A stretch of 47,262 nucleotides of DNA from Pseudomonadota bacterium (lineage in GTDB: Bacteria; Myxococcota; UBA9042; PHBI01): positions 1 through 47,262 of the forward strand of contig SXIE01000249.1 in the NCBI GenBank assembly GCA_005772945.1, written 5' to 3'. Shown one piece after another: positions 1 to 7,924 of this stretch. The translations under genes and the position numbers were made by a program. Every line of letters begins with the position of its first letter. Position 1 is the stretch's first letter. The notes beneath the pieces were generated by a model that worked only from the letters and a program-made list of their open reading frames with translations, searched no databases and had not been told where the DNA came from.

Positions 1-48
1 CGGGGTGCGGCCGATCGAGAGGGCGTTGTCATCGAAGATGCGCGTCAT
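1..48 (-). CDS. cysK: Cysteine synthase A, N-terminal 16 codons only
   Basis: Reading leftward from an ATG at 48-46 gives MTRIFDDNALSIGRTP, which matches the conserved start of O-acetylserine sulfhydrylase (typically an 'I..DN..SIG.TPLV' opening). The enzyme makes cysteine from O-acetylserine and sulfide with PLP in the cytoplasm. The catalytic part lies outside the window. The start codon is three bases after the stop of the membrane protein at 52-441, so the two are probably co-transcribed. The call rests on a short but characteristic peptide. Confidence 0.7.
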   Translation of the reverse strand, partial: MTRIFDDNALSIGRTP

Positions 49-51
49 GGA

Positions 52-441
52 TCAGCCCTCGCCTTCTTCTTGGGCGCGCTTGTAGCGCGCGGCCTGCGGG
101 AAGCCGACCCAGAGGAAGACCGTCGTCGTGGCGTAGAGCAGCAGGCCGATGATCTGGATTGGGCCGACGCGGCCGCCGGCGAGGCCGACCAGCGAGAGGA
201 GCGTCATCACCGAAAAGATGATTGCATTCGCGAGGATGACGCCGGGTTTGATGGTGCAGCCGATCGAGCCGAGGACGACGCCGGTCACGCCGATGATCGC
301 GCTGACGATGCCGACGATCTTGATGAAGTCGGGGCCGCGCATGCCCAGCACCATGATGCCGCCGATGAGCGCGAGGGCGCCCACGACGATAAACATGATC
401 GAACCGGTGAGAGCGAGACCCCTGGGGGCGGGAACAGACAT
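52..441 (-). CDS. Small four-helix membrane protein
   Basis: A 129-residue protein with four evident hydrophobic segments: roughly residues 10-32, 38-60, 68-88 and 95-115. Short polar loops separate them and the C-terminus is charged (KRAQEEGEG). No catalytic motif is visible. The small, Gly-rich, evenly spaced helices resemble many uncharacterised four-helix integral membrane proteins, and I do not assign a family. Its stop is three bases from the cysK start, which suggests one transcript, though a functional link to cysteine synthesis is only inference. Confidence 0.75.
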   Translation of the reverse strand: MSVPAPRGLALTGSIMFIVVGALALIGGIMVLGMRGPDFIKIVGIVSAIIGVTGVVLGSIGCTIKPGVILANAIIFSVMTLLSLVGLAGGRVGPIQIIGLLLYATTTVFLWVGFPQAARYKRAQEEGEG

Positions 442-527
442 GGCGAATCTCCGCGAGCGTGAGCGTGGATAGGTGACGACGCGCCGAACCTACCAAGTTT
501 GGCGCGCCGCGCAAGCCGCTCAGGCGC

Positions 528-2561
528 CTAGATTCCCCCAGGTGGGTTCGCCGCGGCCTCGAGGTCCGCCACCAGCGTCGTCACCCATGGCGCGTCGTCC
601 GGAAGGCGCCACCAATGCGTCTCGCCGTCGAAGCGCAGGCCGAGCAGCGCGTCACGCGCGCCGATGCCGGCGGCGCACGGGGCGGCGTCCCAGCGCGTCG
701 CACTCAGCGCGTGGCGGTGGCGGTCCGCGATGGCGAAGAGGGCACGGGCGCGCTTGCGTCCGATGCCAGCGACGAAGCCGCACTCGAAACGGCCGCGCCC
801 GAAGACTGCGCGAACGTGCCCCTCGCCCGTGACCTCGATGTGGGACGGGCTGACCCCATTCCCCCCCGGGGTGGGTGTGGAGATCCCGCGGTCGAGGATG
901 AGCGTCGCGGTGCGCGGGACCTGCGCGAGGAGGTCGAGCGGCGCCGCGCTCACGAAGAGGACGGCCGGCCAACGCGGGAGCGCCGCGCCTTCAAGAGGAA
1001 TCGCGAGGCCGCGGGCCTTGGCGAGCTCGAGGAGGGCCAGCGTGAACCAATCGACCTCGGCCGCCGCGCCGTCGACCGAGTCGCTCGCCGGGTCGCCCGC
1101 GTACGCCGTGTGCTGCGCCAGGCAAGCCGCGAGCGCGCCCTGGATTGCATCCTTGTCGCTCAATGCAAATGTCGCGGGCGGCGTGCCATGCGGCGGGTCG
1201 ATCGGGTCGATCGCGAGCAGCGCCGCCAGCCACGGCGTCGGCGACGCGTAACCCGGGAAGCGCGCGGGCGGCGGATTCACGAGCAACGCCTGGGCCGCCG
1301 TATGCCAACTCTCGCCGCGGAGGCGCGCCTGCATGCACGCGAGAAAGCGCCAATGCGGGTCATCGCCATGGGCTACGTCATGGGCCGGCGGCGCGAACGC
1401 CGCGAGCGCCTCGAGCACCATCTCCTCGCCGAGCGCCGTCGCGACCGCCCAGATCAGCGCGAGCGCGTACGGCGGAAACGGCGCGTGTCCCCCCGGCATC
1501 TGGACGGCCCGCCCGCGAAAGCGGACGGTCACCTCGGCGCCGACGGGCGTCGCGAGGCCTGCGAGAATCGCGCGCGCGACGTCGCGGAAGTCGGAGCGCG
1601 CCGCCTCGAGGATGGGGCCCTGGTGGCGAGCGGCCTGCAGCGCCTCGATCACCGCGTCGAGGAGGATGCGCGACGGGTCCGCGCCGCCTGCGAGGAAGTC
1701 GGTCGCGCGCGCCAAGACGTGCTTGCGATCGAACTTCGCCGGGCGCGCCGGCCTCGGAAGATCGGGCAGGTGCGCCTCGGCCATCTCCGCGAGCACCTGC
1801 GTCCACGCCTCGAGCGGCGGGCGCGCCGCGGGCGTGGGCTCGAGCGCCAGCGCGAACGCGTCGTCCATGGCGGGATCGAGATGGGCCAGCATCGGACGCA
1901 ACGTCGGCGCGTTCGCCGCCACGCGCCGCGACTCCTCGAGCGGCGAGGTGCCAAAGGGCGGCACCCCATGCACGAGCCACATCAGCAGCGCCGCACTCGA
2001 GAAGACCTGCGACGCGGCTGTCGGAACGCGGCCGCCGTGGAGGCACTCGGGCGCAAAGAGGGTCGGGCCCCAGAGTGGAATCGAAAACTCCCCGAGCGCG
2101 CGCTCCATCAACTCGACGCAACGGGTCGACACCGACGTGAGCGTGAGCCCGTTCGCCGCGACCGTCACGCGCATGAGCGCCGGATGGAAGCGCCCGGGTC
2201 GCCGATCGCCGCCGGCCGCGACGAGCACATGGAGCCGCGCGACCAGCCCGAGCGCGGTCTGCAGCGTATGCCGCTCACCCAACAGGTGGGCGAGGGGAGC
2301 CCCGGCGCCCTCGGGCTCGACGACCGTCCAGTGGCCCGGCGCTCCGGCAAGCGGCGCAAGCGCGCTCGCGTCGCCCTCACCCGGCCACGCGGCCCCGAGC
2401 GCGTCGGCCGTCGCGTCGTCGAGGCGCGCGACGCCGAGCAGGTGCGGCGTGCCGCGCGTCCGATCGACGGCCCGATACACGCCCCTGGGGAAGGCGCCCA
2501 CCAGGCGCTCGACGATGCGCAGCTCGCCTCGGTCGCCGCGATCGATCGATGTTCCGAGCAT
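528..2561 (-). CDS. Degenerate protein-kinase-fold protein (probable pseudokinase) with unknown C-terminal region
   Basis: A 677-residue protein, starting at the ATG whose product opens MLGTSIDRGDRGELRIVERL; upstream in-frame codons read as low-complexity Arg-rich sequence. Residues ~14-36 align with a kinase glycine loop (LVGAFPRGVYRAVDR), but the VAxK lysine position reads LLGVARL. Where HRDLKPEN should be is FHPALMRV (125-132), and there is no DFG. The activation-segment end and C-lobe remain recognisable: APE at 170-172, then SQVFSSAALLMWLVHGVPPF, like the 'SDVFSLGVVLYELLTG..PF' of bacterial Ser/Thr kinases. Residues ~230-677 are not recognised. With ATP- and metal-binding residues missing, catalysis is unlikely and a scaffold or regulatory role is inferred. 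Confidence 0.7.
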   Translation of the reverse strand: MLGTSIDRGDRGELRIVERLVGAFPRGVYRAVDRTRGTPHLLGVARLDDATADALGAAWPGEGDASALAPLAGAPGHWTVVEPEGAGAPLAHLLGERHTLQTALGLVARLHVLVAAGGDRRPGRFHPALMRVTVAANGLTLTSVSTRCVELMERALGEFSIPLWGPTLFAPECLHGGRVPTAASQVFSSAALLMWLVHGVPPFGTSPLEESRRVAANAPTLRPMLAHLDPAMDDAFALALEPTPAARPPLEAWTQVLAEMAEAHLPDLPRPARPAKFDRKHVLARATDFLAGGADPSRILLDAVIEALQAARHQGPILEAARSDFRDVARAILAGLATPVGAEVTVRFRGRAVQMPGGHAPFPPYALALIWAVATALGEEMVLEALAAFAPPAHDVAHGDDPHWRFLACMQARLRGESWHTAAQALLVNPPPARFPGYASPTPWLAALLAIDPIDPPHGTPPATFALSDKDAIQGALAACLAQHTAYAGDPASDSVDGAAAEVDWFTLALLELAKARGLAIPLEGAALPRWPAVLFVSAAPLDLLAQVPRTATLILDRGISTPTPGGNGVSPSHIEVTGEGHVRAVFGRGRFECGFVAGIGRKRARALFAIADRHRHALSATRWDAAPCAAGIGARDALLGLRFDGETHWWRLPDDAPWVTTLVADLEAAANPPGGI

Positions 2562-2818
2562 CCAGCCTCCCCGTCCCGGCGTGTCCGCGTGACGGTGGGT
2601 GGACCAACGCTCGCCGCACGCGGCGCCGACGGTACCGGCACTTCCGCGGCGCGACAACCGTCCGCCCGTCAGGCGCCCGGCTATCCGACGCGACGCACGC
2701 ACCCGTCCGCGCGTGCTCGTTCGACCGGGTTGCGCGTCTCGAAGAACGCCGTGATGTCGAGGGTCTAGCGTCAGACGAAGCTTCCCGCTAACCGGATCGG
2801 CAACTCAGCGGGGGGCGC

Positions 2819-3769
2819 ATGACAAGGACCTTTTTCCGGATGCTCTTGGGGGGATTTCTCGCTGCCGGCGGCTGCGCGCCATCACCGGAATCTGACAGTG
2901 ACGCGCTCGCGGCCAACGACGCGCTCTCGGAAACCGTTTCGCTCGACCAAGACGAGGTCGCTCCCCCCGCCCCAGAGGAGGTCGCACCCCCCGACGAAGA
3001 CGACGCGTCGCCCGCGGAATCCGACGTGTCGAGTGCCCAAACCCATTCGCTGACGCTCCACGGCTCGGGCATTCGCGCGCTCGCGGAATACATGGGTCAA
3101 GCGAGCTACGAGCTCATTGCCGCGGTCTATGACGACACGCGCGGGTCGCGGGTCGGCTGGAAGATCCTTCAGACGGCGCCCGGCCAAGACACCTACACCT
3201 TCGATTGGCCCGACCTGCTCGAGCCCCATCACGCGTATCGCGTCGCTCTCAGCAGCATGCCCTGTGTCGGTCCCGTCGTGCGACGCTTCGAAGATGTCGG
3301 CGCGTCGGTTGATATCGACGTGAGCCCAGCCTGCGGCAACCACATCTTCGATGAATCGGACGACGCCGAGGCCGAGGCTCTCCTCAACACGCCGATCGAG
3401 CTCCCCGCAGGGCTCTACTCGGCCAACTCATCGTCGTCCAACGCAGCGCTCTCGCTCATTGTCACGGCGGACGGCAGACTCATTCGCTCCCGGTTCAAGT
3501 ATGGCTGCCGCAATGCCGGGACCGGATGCGAGTCGTACCTCGCGGACACCTCGCCCATCTGCCAGCCCTTCTTCATTCGGGCGGACACGGGCGCTGCCCG
3601 CATCATCGGGGGCGGAAACAACTTCTCGCTCGACGTGAGCGTCGCGCCCGACGGGGACCGTCTCCACATCACCGGCAGCATGTCGAAGTACAACTGCTGT
3701 CAGGAGGAGGTCGACTGGTACGCCGTCCGGACCGGCGATGCTTCGTCAGCGTGCGACGAACCACTCTGA
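2819..3769 (+). CDS. Lipoprotein, function unknown
   Basis: A 316-residue protein with a signal peptide and lipobox LAAGGC (Cys19), followed by an acidic, Pro/Glu/Asp-rich linker to about residue 80 (repeated 'APPAPEEVAPPDED' type sequence). The rest is a globular domain with six or more cysteines, including a CC pair near the end (YNCCQEEVDWY). This pattern suggests a disulfide-stabilised, surface-exposed domain on a flexible stalk. I do not recognise a family. It starts 257 bases from the divergent pseudokinase gene, so the two could share a regulatory region. Confidence 0.75.
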   Translation: MTRTFFRMLLGGFLAAGGCAPSPESDSDALAANDALSETVSLDQDEVAPPAPEEVAPPDEDDASPAESDVSSAQTHSLTLHGSGIRALAEYMGQASYELIAAVYDDTRGSRVGWKILQTAPGQDTYTFDWPDLLEPHHAYRVALSSMPCVGPVVRRFEDVGASVDIDVSPACGNHIFDESDDAEAEALLNTPIELPAGLYSANSSSSNAALSLIVTADGRLIRSRFKYGCRNAGTGCESYLADTSPICQPFFIRADTGAARIIGGGNNFSLDVSVAPDGDRLHITGSMSKYNCCQEEVDWYAVRTGDASSACDEPL

Positions 3770-3903
3770 GCCGGCCATCTCGCCTAGCGGGCTCCGCGGC
3801 GCGACAAACGCCGGCGCCGCATGGTTGTGCGGAATAGCCCGCCCCGCCTCTCGCATTGGCAGGGACCGTCCGTCAGACTGTCACAGCGTCCAAGGAGATC
3901 TCG

Positions 3904-4215
3904 ATGAGCCAGCGCCGCCGCGTCGTAGCCGCCGTTCTCATGTCCAGCGCATCCTTGCTTCTTGTTGCAAGCGATGCCCAGGCCGCCCCGGCGCCGCCGC
4001 CTCCCGATACCAAGGTCGATCCCCGCCTCCTCGCTCTGCGCGAGGACCTCACGAGCAAGAGCCGCGACGCCGTCCTCGCCGACGTGAAGACCTTTCGACC
4101 GCTTTGCGACGCCGCGGGCTACCCGCTCGTTGGCAACCTCGCGACCAAGGGCGTGATGTTCCAGCCGAGCGCGTTCTGTGCCCACGTTCGTTCCAGCGAG
4201 CGACACGAGAAATGA
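3904..4215 (+). CDS. Small exported protein, co-translated with the ferritin-like protein
   Basis: A 103-residue protein. The ATG is chosen because an AAGGAG ribosome binding site lies six bases upstream (3892-3897). Residues 1-27 form a signal peptide with an Arg-rich N-region, a Leu/Ala/Ser core and a probable cleavage after AQA. The mature part is small and polar, with two cysteines (LCDA and FCAH). No family is recognised. Its last codon overlaps the next start (ATGA at 4212-4215), implying translational coupling with the diiron protein. A periplasmic partner role is inference. Confidence 0.7.
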   Translation: MSQRRRVVAAVLMSSASLLLVASDAQAAPAPPPPDTKVDPRLLALREDLTSKSRDAVLADVKTFRPLCDAAGYPLVGNLATKGVMFQPSAFCAHVRSSERHEK

Positions 4216-5033
4216 GCGAGGGCGGTCGCGGTGCCTTCGTGGTGAGCCTGCTCGGCGGTCCCTGGGAGCGACGCCTCGCGCCGCGCCGCGCGTGGGTCGA
4301 CCGCCTCCCGTGGGGCGAAGCGCTGCCGACGGACGCGCTCGACGCGCGCGTGCTCTGGACCCGCACGGCCTTCAGCGAGTACGCGGCGGCGGCCTCGTTC
4401 GGCGAGCTCGTCCATCGCCTGCTCGCCGCCGGGGCCCCGATCGATCTGGTCGCTGCCGCGGGCGACTTCGTCGTCGACGAGGTGATCCACACGGAGCTCG
4501 CCGCGCGCCTCGCGACCAAGCTCGGCGGCGCGGTGGCGCTCGAGGTCGACCTCAGGCGCCTCGTGCGTCCCGCGACGACCCCCGATCCGCTGCTCGCGGC
4601 CGCCGAGCTGGCTGTGCGCGGCTCGTGCGTCGGCGAGGCCATGACCGTACCGATCCTGAAGCTGAGCCGCGAGCTGGCGGGCAGCGCGCTCATCGCCGAG
4701 GCGCTCGCCACGATCATCGCCGACGAGGCGCCGCACGCGCAGCTCGGTTGGTGGTTTCTCGACTGGGCCGACGATCGCCTGACCGACGAAGCCCGCGCGC
4801 ACCTTGGACGCGTGGCCGGCGAGGCGCTCGCGGCGTTCGCGCCGCTGCTCGGCGGCGGTGGCGCGGCGTGCGCCCAGAGCGGGCTCGGCGTCGTGGCCTG
4901 CGACCGCTTCGATGCCGCCTTCGTCGCCGCCGCGCTGCGCCACGTCGTCAGCCCGCTCGCCGCGCGCGGTATCGTCGTGCCCCCCGCCGATCTCGCCGCG
5001 ATCGCAGCGGCCGCGGGCTCGCCGACCGCCTGA
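4212..5033 (+). CDS. Ferritin-like diiron-domain protein
   Basis: A 273-residue protein carrying a full set of ferritin-superfamily iron ligands in order: Glu56 (SEYAA), Glu90-x-x-His93 (DEVIH), Glu142 (GEAM) and Glu172-x-x-His175 (DEAPH). Two ExxH motifs plus two single glutamates are the standard carboxylate-bridged diiron arrangement on a four-helix bundle. The domain spans about 50-180; the N-terminal 40 residues and the C-terminal helix-rich tail are extra. There is no signal peptide, so it is probably cytoplasmic. The ATGA overlap with the upstream exported protein indicates coupled expression. The substrate is unknown: oxygenase, peroxidase or iron storage are all possible. Confidence 0.8.
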   Translation: MSEGGRGAFVVSLLGGPWERRLAPRRAWVDRLPWGEALPTDALDARVLWTRTAFSEYAAAASFGELVHRLLAAGAPIDLVAAAGDFVVDEVIHTELAARLATKLGGAVALEVDLRRLVRPATTPDPLLAAAELAVRGSCVGEAMTVPILKLSRELAGSALIAEALATIIADEAPHAQLGWWFLDWADDRLTDEARAHLGRVAGEALAAFAPLLGGGGAACAQSGLGVVACDRFDAAFVAAALRHVVSPLAARGIVVPPADLAAIAAAAGSPTA

Positions 5034-5059
5034 CCGGCCCGCGCGCAAGGCGGTGGGAG

Positions 5060-5090
5060 TGACCCTCACACGCGGCTACGCGAGGGGTCA
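5060..5090. terminator. Hairpin between convergent genes
   Basis: TGACCCTC at 5060-5067 can pair with GAGGGGTCA at 5082-5090 (one bulge), with an inner CGCG/CGCG stem at 5071-5074 and 5079-5082. It sits between the ends of the ferritin-like gene and vapC and includes the vapC stop codon. There is no T-tract, so it may act as a bidirectional transcription end without being a classic intrinsic terminator. Confidence 0.35.
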
Positions 5091-5468
5091 GATGCGCTCG
5101 ATTCGGACCCGCGATGCGAACTCGGCGAGTGCAGAGAGGTCGTTGGGATCGCTGGTGAGCACGACGCCATCGGGCTCCGCGAGTGCGACCACGAGGGCGT
5201 CGACGGCGGATCCGCGCTGCGCCTTTCGGCGAAGCCAGGCCGCCCGTCGAGCAAGTCGCTCGGGAACCTGCTCGATCATGTCGCATGTCTCGAGGAAGGC
5301 ATTGGCGTGAGCATTTCGACCGGCGTGCCCTTGCAGCGACTCGACGAGGACCACAGACGGGACAAGGGGTGGCCACAGCCCTCGTTCTCTGAGGGCCATG
5401 ACCAGAGCCAGCGTGGCGCGCGAGCGTTCGGCGAGGCGACTCACGCCGCCCGAGTCGAGGACGAGCAT
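5088..5468 (-). CDS. vapC: VapC-type PIN-domain toxin
   Basis: A 126-residue PIN-domain protein, the normal size for VapC ribonuclease toxins. The conserved acidic residues are present: Asp5 (MLVLDSGG), Glu43 (VVLVESLQG), Asp90 (GSAVDALVV) and Asp107 (TSDPNDL). These bind Mg and cleave RNA (tRNA or rRNA in studied members). It begins six bases after the stop of the antitoxin gene at 5475-5729, the usual antitoxin-first order, so the pair should be co-expressed and autoregulated. The gene appears intact. Confidence 0.88.
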   Translation of the reverse strand: MLVLDSGGVSRLAERSRATLALVMALRERGLWPPLVPSVVLVESLQGHAGRNAHANAFLETCDMIEQVPERLARRAAWLRRKAQRGSAVDALVVALAEPDGVVLTSDPNDLSALAEFASRVRIERI

Positions 5469-5474
5469 GTGCGC

Positions 5475-5729
5475 CTAGCCGGCTTTGCGCGCGGGTCGTC
5501 GTTCGATGCGTCGCGCGAGAGCCGCCGCCTGTTCGTGGTCCTTGGCGGTCGGCTGGCCGACGTCTGCCGCGAGCCGGGCGAGGTAGTCGTCGGTCTTTGC
5601 GAGGAGGTCGAGACGCTTGACCTCGGCCCTTACCGCATTTTGCAGGAGCTCCGAGGCTGCGAGGCCGCGAGACTTGACGAGTTCATAGAGTTCGTCGGGA
5701 AGGTAGAGCTGCATGCGGGGCATGCGCAT
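5475..5729 (-). CDS. vapB: VapB-type antitoxin
   Basis: An 84-residue protein starting at ATG 5729 (alternatives at 5723 or 5714 remove only a few residues). The N-terminus MQLYLPDELYELVKSRG followed by SELLQNAVRAEVKR has the strand-helix-helix pattern of ribbon-helix-helix DNA-binding antitoxins. The C-terminal half is basic and probably wraps the PIN toxin. It lies directly upstream of vapC with a six-base gap. An 8-bp palindrome ATGCGCAT (5722-5729) covers the start codon and could form part of an operator, which is inference. Confidence 0.85.
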   Translation of the reverse strand: MRMPRMQLYLPDELYELVKSRGLAASELLQNAVRAEVKRLDLLAKTDDYLARLAADVGQPTAKDHEQAAALARRIERRPARKAG

Positions 5730-5806
5730 ACCTATACGCCTAGTCGGTGTGAGCTGCAAGGGTAGGGCGAAGCGGCCACCGATCGCCACGATCAGCGCGC
5801 GCGCCC

Positions 5807-7351
5807 TCAGGCCGCCATGTCGCCGATGCCGCGCGAGATCACGTCCGAGAGTGCCATGATCGTCGCCTGCGGATTCACCGCCGACGCCTCCGGGAAGATG
5901 CTCGAGTCCGTGACCCAAACGCCCGACACGCCTCGCACCGCACCGCGCAGGTCGACCGGCCCGCGCTTCGGATCCGCGCTCATCTTGCACGACCCGAAGA
6001 TGTGGTTGAAGGTCATATGACAGTGATGCGGCTTGACGCGCTTGGCGAGCAGCGCCTCGGTGTCCGCCGTCGTTCGCATGCGCTCGGGCACGCCCCAAAC
6101 CGACGTCCCGACCCAGCGCGCGCCGATCCCGAGCAGCGCATCGGCCGCCGTCTTCAGCCCACGCATGAGCGGCGCGAGCTCGCGGTCCGGCACATTGATC
6201 CAATAGAGCGGCAGCCCGTCGGGCCGGATCTTGACGTTACCGTTGACCTTGGCCTTGCATACGCAGGCAATCACGGTCGTGTGCTTGAGGTTGTCGAGCT
6301 CGCGCAGGAACTGGTGCCCGAGCCCGCCCATGTTCACGCCGATGAGGCTCGGCGCCGCCCACAGCGACTCGTACTTGAGCCCGTGGATCTCATCCGAGAT
6401 GGCGCCCCAGCCCTGCGTCGCCCCACGCCAGGGCTCGACGATCTCCTCCATGCGCGCGGTCGCGGCGCCCGTGATGTGCACGTACAGCGTCTTGCCGACG
6501 CGCCCGCCGCCGGTAATCCCGCTCTTCAAGAGGAGGACCGCCGTGTGCCCCGGGCCGCCGGCGACGATGACGCGCGGCGCCCGCACCGTGAAGCGCGCGA
6601 CGTTCTGCCACGTCGCGAGATCGACGACCGTGCCCGTCACGCCGACCGCGCGTCCCTTCTCGACGAGGATCCGATCGACATTGCTATGGGTACAAACGAT
6701 CCCGCCGTTGGCCACGATCCCCGGGATGTAGGCGCGGTCCATCGACTGCTTGCGCTCGGTGTGGCACCCCGTGATGCAGTCCGCGCAGCCGTCGCAGTCC
6801 TTCACGGCGCGCGGCAGCGGCACCCCGTTCAACCCCGCCTTCGCGAGCGCGTCGCGCACGAGCTCGTTACGCCGACCGAGCACCGTCATCGGCGTCGGCA
6901 CCGTGTTCGTCCGCGCGAAGACTCGCTCGAACGCGCGCTCGAACCCCGCGCTGTGGACGACCGCGCCGACCCCATCGTCGGCCGCCCACGCGTCGCGCAC
7001 CCAGGTCGGCAGCTTCAGCATGATCGCGCTGTTCATGACGGTCGAGCCGCCAAGCGCGCGCCCCTGCATGCACGGGTTCGGCGTCGACCCCGCGACCATG
7101 CGCGTGCCGCCCTCCCAATAATACTTCGCCAGAAAGAGCGGCGGCGCGACCGTCATGTCCTCGGGGCGTACCTGGGGTCCGGCCTCCACGAGCACGACCC
7201 GCATCCCGGCCGCCGCGAGGTTGTCGGCCGCGACCGCCCCGCCCGGGCCCGAGCCGACGACGACCACGTCCGCCTCCAGTTCGTAGCCGTGGCGCACCTT
7301 GTCGAAGCCCCAGATCCCGCCGATCTTCGTCGCCGTCGCCTGGCTGGTCAT
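5807..7351 (-). CDS. GMC-family flavin oxidoreductase with a four-Cys cluster
   Basis: A 514-residue FAD-dependent dehydrogenase. Residues 28-38 hold the Rossmann motif VVVGSGPGG; GRALGGSTVMN (97-107) is the second FAD motif; and the C-terminal HIFGSCKM and VNPQATIMAL segments hold the usual catalytic His and Asn of the glucose-methanol-choline family. Cysteines 186, 189, 192 and 196 (CDGCADCITGC) form a cluster seen in cholesterol-oxidase-like GMC members that may bind a metal or FeS centre. There is no signal peptide at the chosen start. The start overlaps the stop of the gluconate-dehydrogenase-subunit-3-like gene (ATGA, 7348-7351), implying a two-subunit membrane-linked dehydrogenase. The substrate is unknown (sugar, alcohol or sterol). 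Confidence 0.85.
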   Translation of the reverse strand: MTSQATATKIGGIWGFDKVRHGYELEADVVVVGSGPGGAVAADNLAAAGMRVVLVEAGPQVRPEDMTVAPPLFLAKYYWEGGTRMVAGSTPNPCMQGRALGGSTVMNSAIMLKLPTWVRDAWAADDGVGAVVHSAGFERAFERVFARTNTVPTPMTVLGRRNELVRDALAKAGLNGVPLPRAVKDCDGCADCITGCHTERKQSMDRAYIPGIVANGGIVCTHSNVDRILVEKGRAVGVTGTVVDLATWQNVARFTVRAPRVIVAGGPGHTAVLLLKSGITGGGRVGKTLYVHITGAATARMEEIVEPWRGATQGWGAISDEIHGLKYESLWAAPSLIGVNMGGLGHQFLRELDNLKHTTVIACVCKAKVNGNVKIRPDGLPLYWINVPDRELAPLMRGLKTAADALLGIGARWVGTSVWGVPERMRTTADTEALLAKRVKPHHCHMTFNHIFGSCKMSADPKRGPVDLRGAVRGVSGVWVTDSSIFPEASAVNPQATIMALSDVISRGIGDMAA

Positions 7352-7848
7352 TGCGCCGCCCCCTCGCCCTTGGCCTCGGTGCCCGCCGTCTTCACGAACG
7401 GTACGTGCTTGGCCTGGAAGTAATGCGTCGCCTCGGTCGGGCACGCCGTCGTCGTGACCCCGATGTAGGCCATCGCGAGCGGGTGCGAGAGGTAGATCAT
7501 CGTCATCGACGACTTCACCGCATCGCCCAGAAACCGGAGCGGCATGAGCGGCGACGAGCGCCAGCGGGCGACCAGCGCGCGCCGCTCCTCGGGCGGCAAG
7601 CGCGAGAAGCGCCGGAACCCGGGCGCGAGCACCGGCCCCCCCACCTCGATCGCCGCGAACATGGCGATCACCATCTTGCGCGCCGCCGGCGGCATCGCCT
7701 GCCACCACGTCTCGGCGCGCGCGACCAGGTCGGTCGCACGCCAATCCGGGGCGCCGTAATCGTTCTCGGGGAACAGCGCCTCCGCGCACGCCGCGAACCC
7801 CACCAGAGCCTGTCGCAAGAGTGCTGCTTCGAAGGCGTTATTGGCCAT
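7348..7848 (-). CDS. Gluconate 2-dehydrogenase subunit 3-like protein
   Basis: A 166-residue, mostly helical protein resembling the small gamma subunit of membrane-bound gluconate or sugar dehydrogenases: helix-rich, containing 'RRFSRLPPEERRALV' followed by a segment like 'LGDAVKSSMTMIYLSHPLAM', as in family members (L.....K......Y.sp). These subunits assist folding or export of the flavin subunit. It is translationally coupled (ATGA) to the GMC oxidoreductase. No Tat signal is evident, unlike many relatives, so export by another route, or cytoplasmic activity, is possible. Confidence 0.65.
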   Translation of the reverse strand: MANNAFEAALLRQALVGFAACAEALFPENDYGAPDWRATDLVARAETWWQAMPPAARKMVIAMFAAIEVGGPVLAPGFRRFSRLPPEERRALVARWRSSPLMPLRFLGDAVKSSMTMIYLSHPLAMAYIGVTTTACPTEATHYFQAKHVPFVKTAGTEAKGEGAAQ

Positions 7849-7924
7849 GCCCGGCGACTAGCACGTCTCGGGAGCGGTCGTCACGCAAAAGCCGAGCGGT
7901 CGCTCGGTAACGCGCGCACCCGCC

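Noticed and set aside
615..2768. Long plus-strand open frame opposite the pseudokinase gene.
   Set aside because: Product is Arg-rich without domains; typical antisense shadow of a GC-rich gene.
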